A stretch of DNA of 39,662 nucleotides from contig JABJAL010000059.1 in assembly GCA_018669005.1 (NCBI GenBank), positions 1 through 39,662 on the forward strand, written 5' to 3'. The notes below the pieces were generated by a model. The model saw nothing but the letters and a program-made list of their open reading frames with translations, ran no database searches and had not been told where the DNA came from. This DNA is from Nitrospinaceae bacterium (lineage in GTDB: Bacteria > UBA8248). Below, piece after piece: positions 38,841 through 39,662 of the stretch; within the stretch, counting starts at the first letter, position 1; each line of letters opens with the position of its first letter. The position numbers were made by a program, and so were the translations under genes.

Positions 38841-39662
38841 TCACTCTCCTGCGGCGAGGCCGACGGCGACACCGTCAAACACCTCTCGCAGACATCTTCC
38901 CGTGAAGGAGTCCTCAATTTCGGCAACCTCCTCGGGGGAGCCTGACGCTACAAGGAAGCCACCCGCCTCCCCACCCTCAGGGCCTAGATCAATGATGTAA
39001 TCCGCCGACTTAATCACATCCATATTGTGCTCGATAATGAGTACGGTGTTTCCTTGATCGACAAGCAGATTCAAAACTGAAAGAAGCTTTTCAATGTCGG
39101 CAAAATGAAGACCCGTTGTTGGTTCATCGAGAATATATAATGTTCTTCCCGTCGCGCGCCGGGCGAGTTCTTTCGCCAGCTTGAGTCGCTGTGCCTCACC
39201 GCCGCTAAGGGTGGTGGCCGATTGTCCTAAACGAAGATATCCCAACCCCACATCTTGAAGGGATTTCAGTTTCCATCTTATCTCGGTGATATTTTCAAAA
39301 AACAAAGCCGCGTGGTCCACTGTCATTCCCAATACATCGGCAATATTGTTTCCTTTGTATCGGACATCCAGCGTATCCCGGTTAAAACGCTTTCCACGGC
39401 ATTCCCCACACTTGATGTAAAGATCCGGCAAGAAATGCATCTCCATCCGGATGGTTCCGTCTCCTTGGCAGGCCTCACAACGTCCACCTTTAACGTTGAA
39501 ACTAAAGCGCCCCGGTTGATAGCCTCGCTTTCTAGCCTCGGGCACTTTTGCAAACAGGCTGCGAATCGGCGAGAAAACACCGCTATATGTAGCCGGATTG
39601 CTTCGTGGAGTTCTTCCAATCGGAGATTGATCGATGTCGACCACCTTGTCGACCTCATCTAC
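38841..39662 (-). CDS. uvrA: Excinuclease ABC subunit A UvrA, C-terminal part
   Basis: UvrA recognises DNA damage in nucleotide excision repair as an ABC-type ATPase dimer. The gene runs off the window edge; 273 residues of the C-terminal half are visible. They include [19 protein letters not shown], the zinc-finger cysteines in CEACQGDG and CGECRGKRF, the ABC signature [14 protein letters not shown], Walker [13 protein letters not shown] and the switch His in [11 protein letters not shown]. The frame continues upstream of the apparent GTG at 39644, so that is not the start. Confidence 0.97.
   Translation of the reverse strand, partial: VDEVDKVVDIDQSPIGRTPRSNPATYSGVFSPIRSLFAKVPEARKRGYQPGRFSFNVKGGRCEACQGDGTIRMEMHFLPDLYIKCGECRGKRFNRDTLDVRYKGNNIADVLGMTVDHAALFFENITEIRWKLKSLQDVGLGYLRLGQSATTLSGGEAQRLKLAKELARRATGRTLYILDEPTTGLHFADIEKLLSVLNLLVDQGNTVLIIEHNMDVIKSADYIIDLGPEGGEAGGFLVASGSPEEVAEIEDSFTGRCLREVFDGVAVGLAAGE

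Overview
The window is a dense, GC-rich bacterial chromosome segment from a Gram-negative (diderm) organism. BamD, two lipobox lipoproteins, a six-domain ribosomal protein S1, an IHF/HU protein encoded downstream of S1, and a flagellin-type protein all fit that. The best guess is a Deltaproteobacteria-like or related lineage (Desulfobacterota, Nitrospinota or Tectomicrobia type), but the sequence alone does not fix the phylum. GTG and TTG starts are common, and neighbours often overlap by a few bases (TAATG, GTGA, ATGA junctions).

Layout. 1-3.1 kb: end of purL and all of purF (purine synthesis). 3.2-10.9 kb, plus strand: a LysM transglycosylase lipoprotein, bamD, an RpoD-like sigma factor with a lysine-rich tail, pgsA and plsY (phospholipid synthesis), a small membrane protein and a large MscS channel. 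10.9-13.1 kb: a HAD phosphatase, tRNA-Leu(CAA), and a small AT-richer island with a broken tyrosine recombinase, a NYN-domain nuclease, a CPXCG protein and an 80-base palindromic element. 13.2-18.6 kb: small zinc-ribbon genes, a metal-dependent cyclase/hydrolase, ilvE, a D-2-hydroxyacid dehydrogenase, an aspartate dehydrogenase and a Crp/Fnr regulator.

18.6-30 kb, all minus strand: an alpha/beta hydrolase, pheA, hisC, tyrA, cmk, rpsA (with its own promoter), sppA, an HU/IHF gene, a macro-domain gene, miaA, aroK and aroC. This resembles the pheA-hisC-tyrA-aroA-cmk-rpsA 'aromatic supraoperon' known from Pseudomonas, here without aroA. 30-33.2 kb: a CPA2-type antiporter with a TrkA-like tail and a short flagellin-like gene that seems to have lost its middle. 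33.5-37.9 kb, minus strand: trpE, trpG, trpD and trpC, preceded by a previously unlisted leader ORF with five Trp codons and a strong intrinsic terminator. 38-39.7 kb: truA and the 3' part of uvrA.

Functionally, aroK and aroC lead to chorismate, trpEGDC takes it towards tryptophan, and tyrA, hisC and pheA complete tyrosine and phenylalanine synthesis. The clearest new regulatory element is the trp leader/attenuator at 37.79-37.94 kb. I see no CRISPR array, no intact mobile element and no obvious multi-gene defence system.
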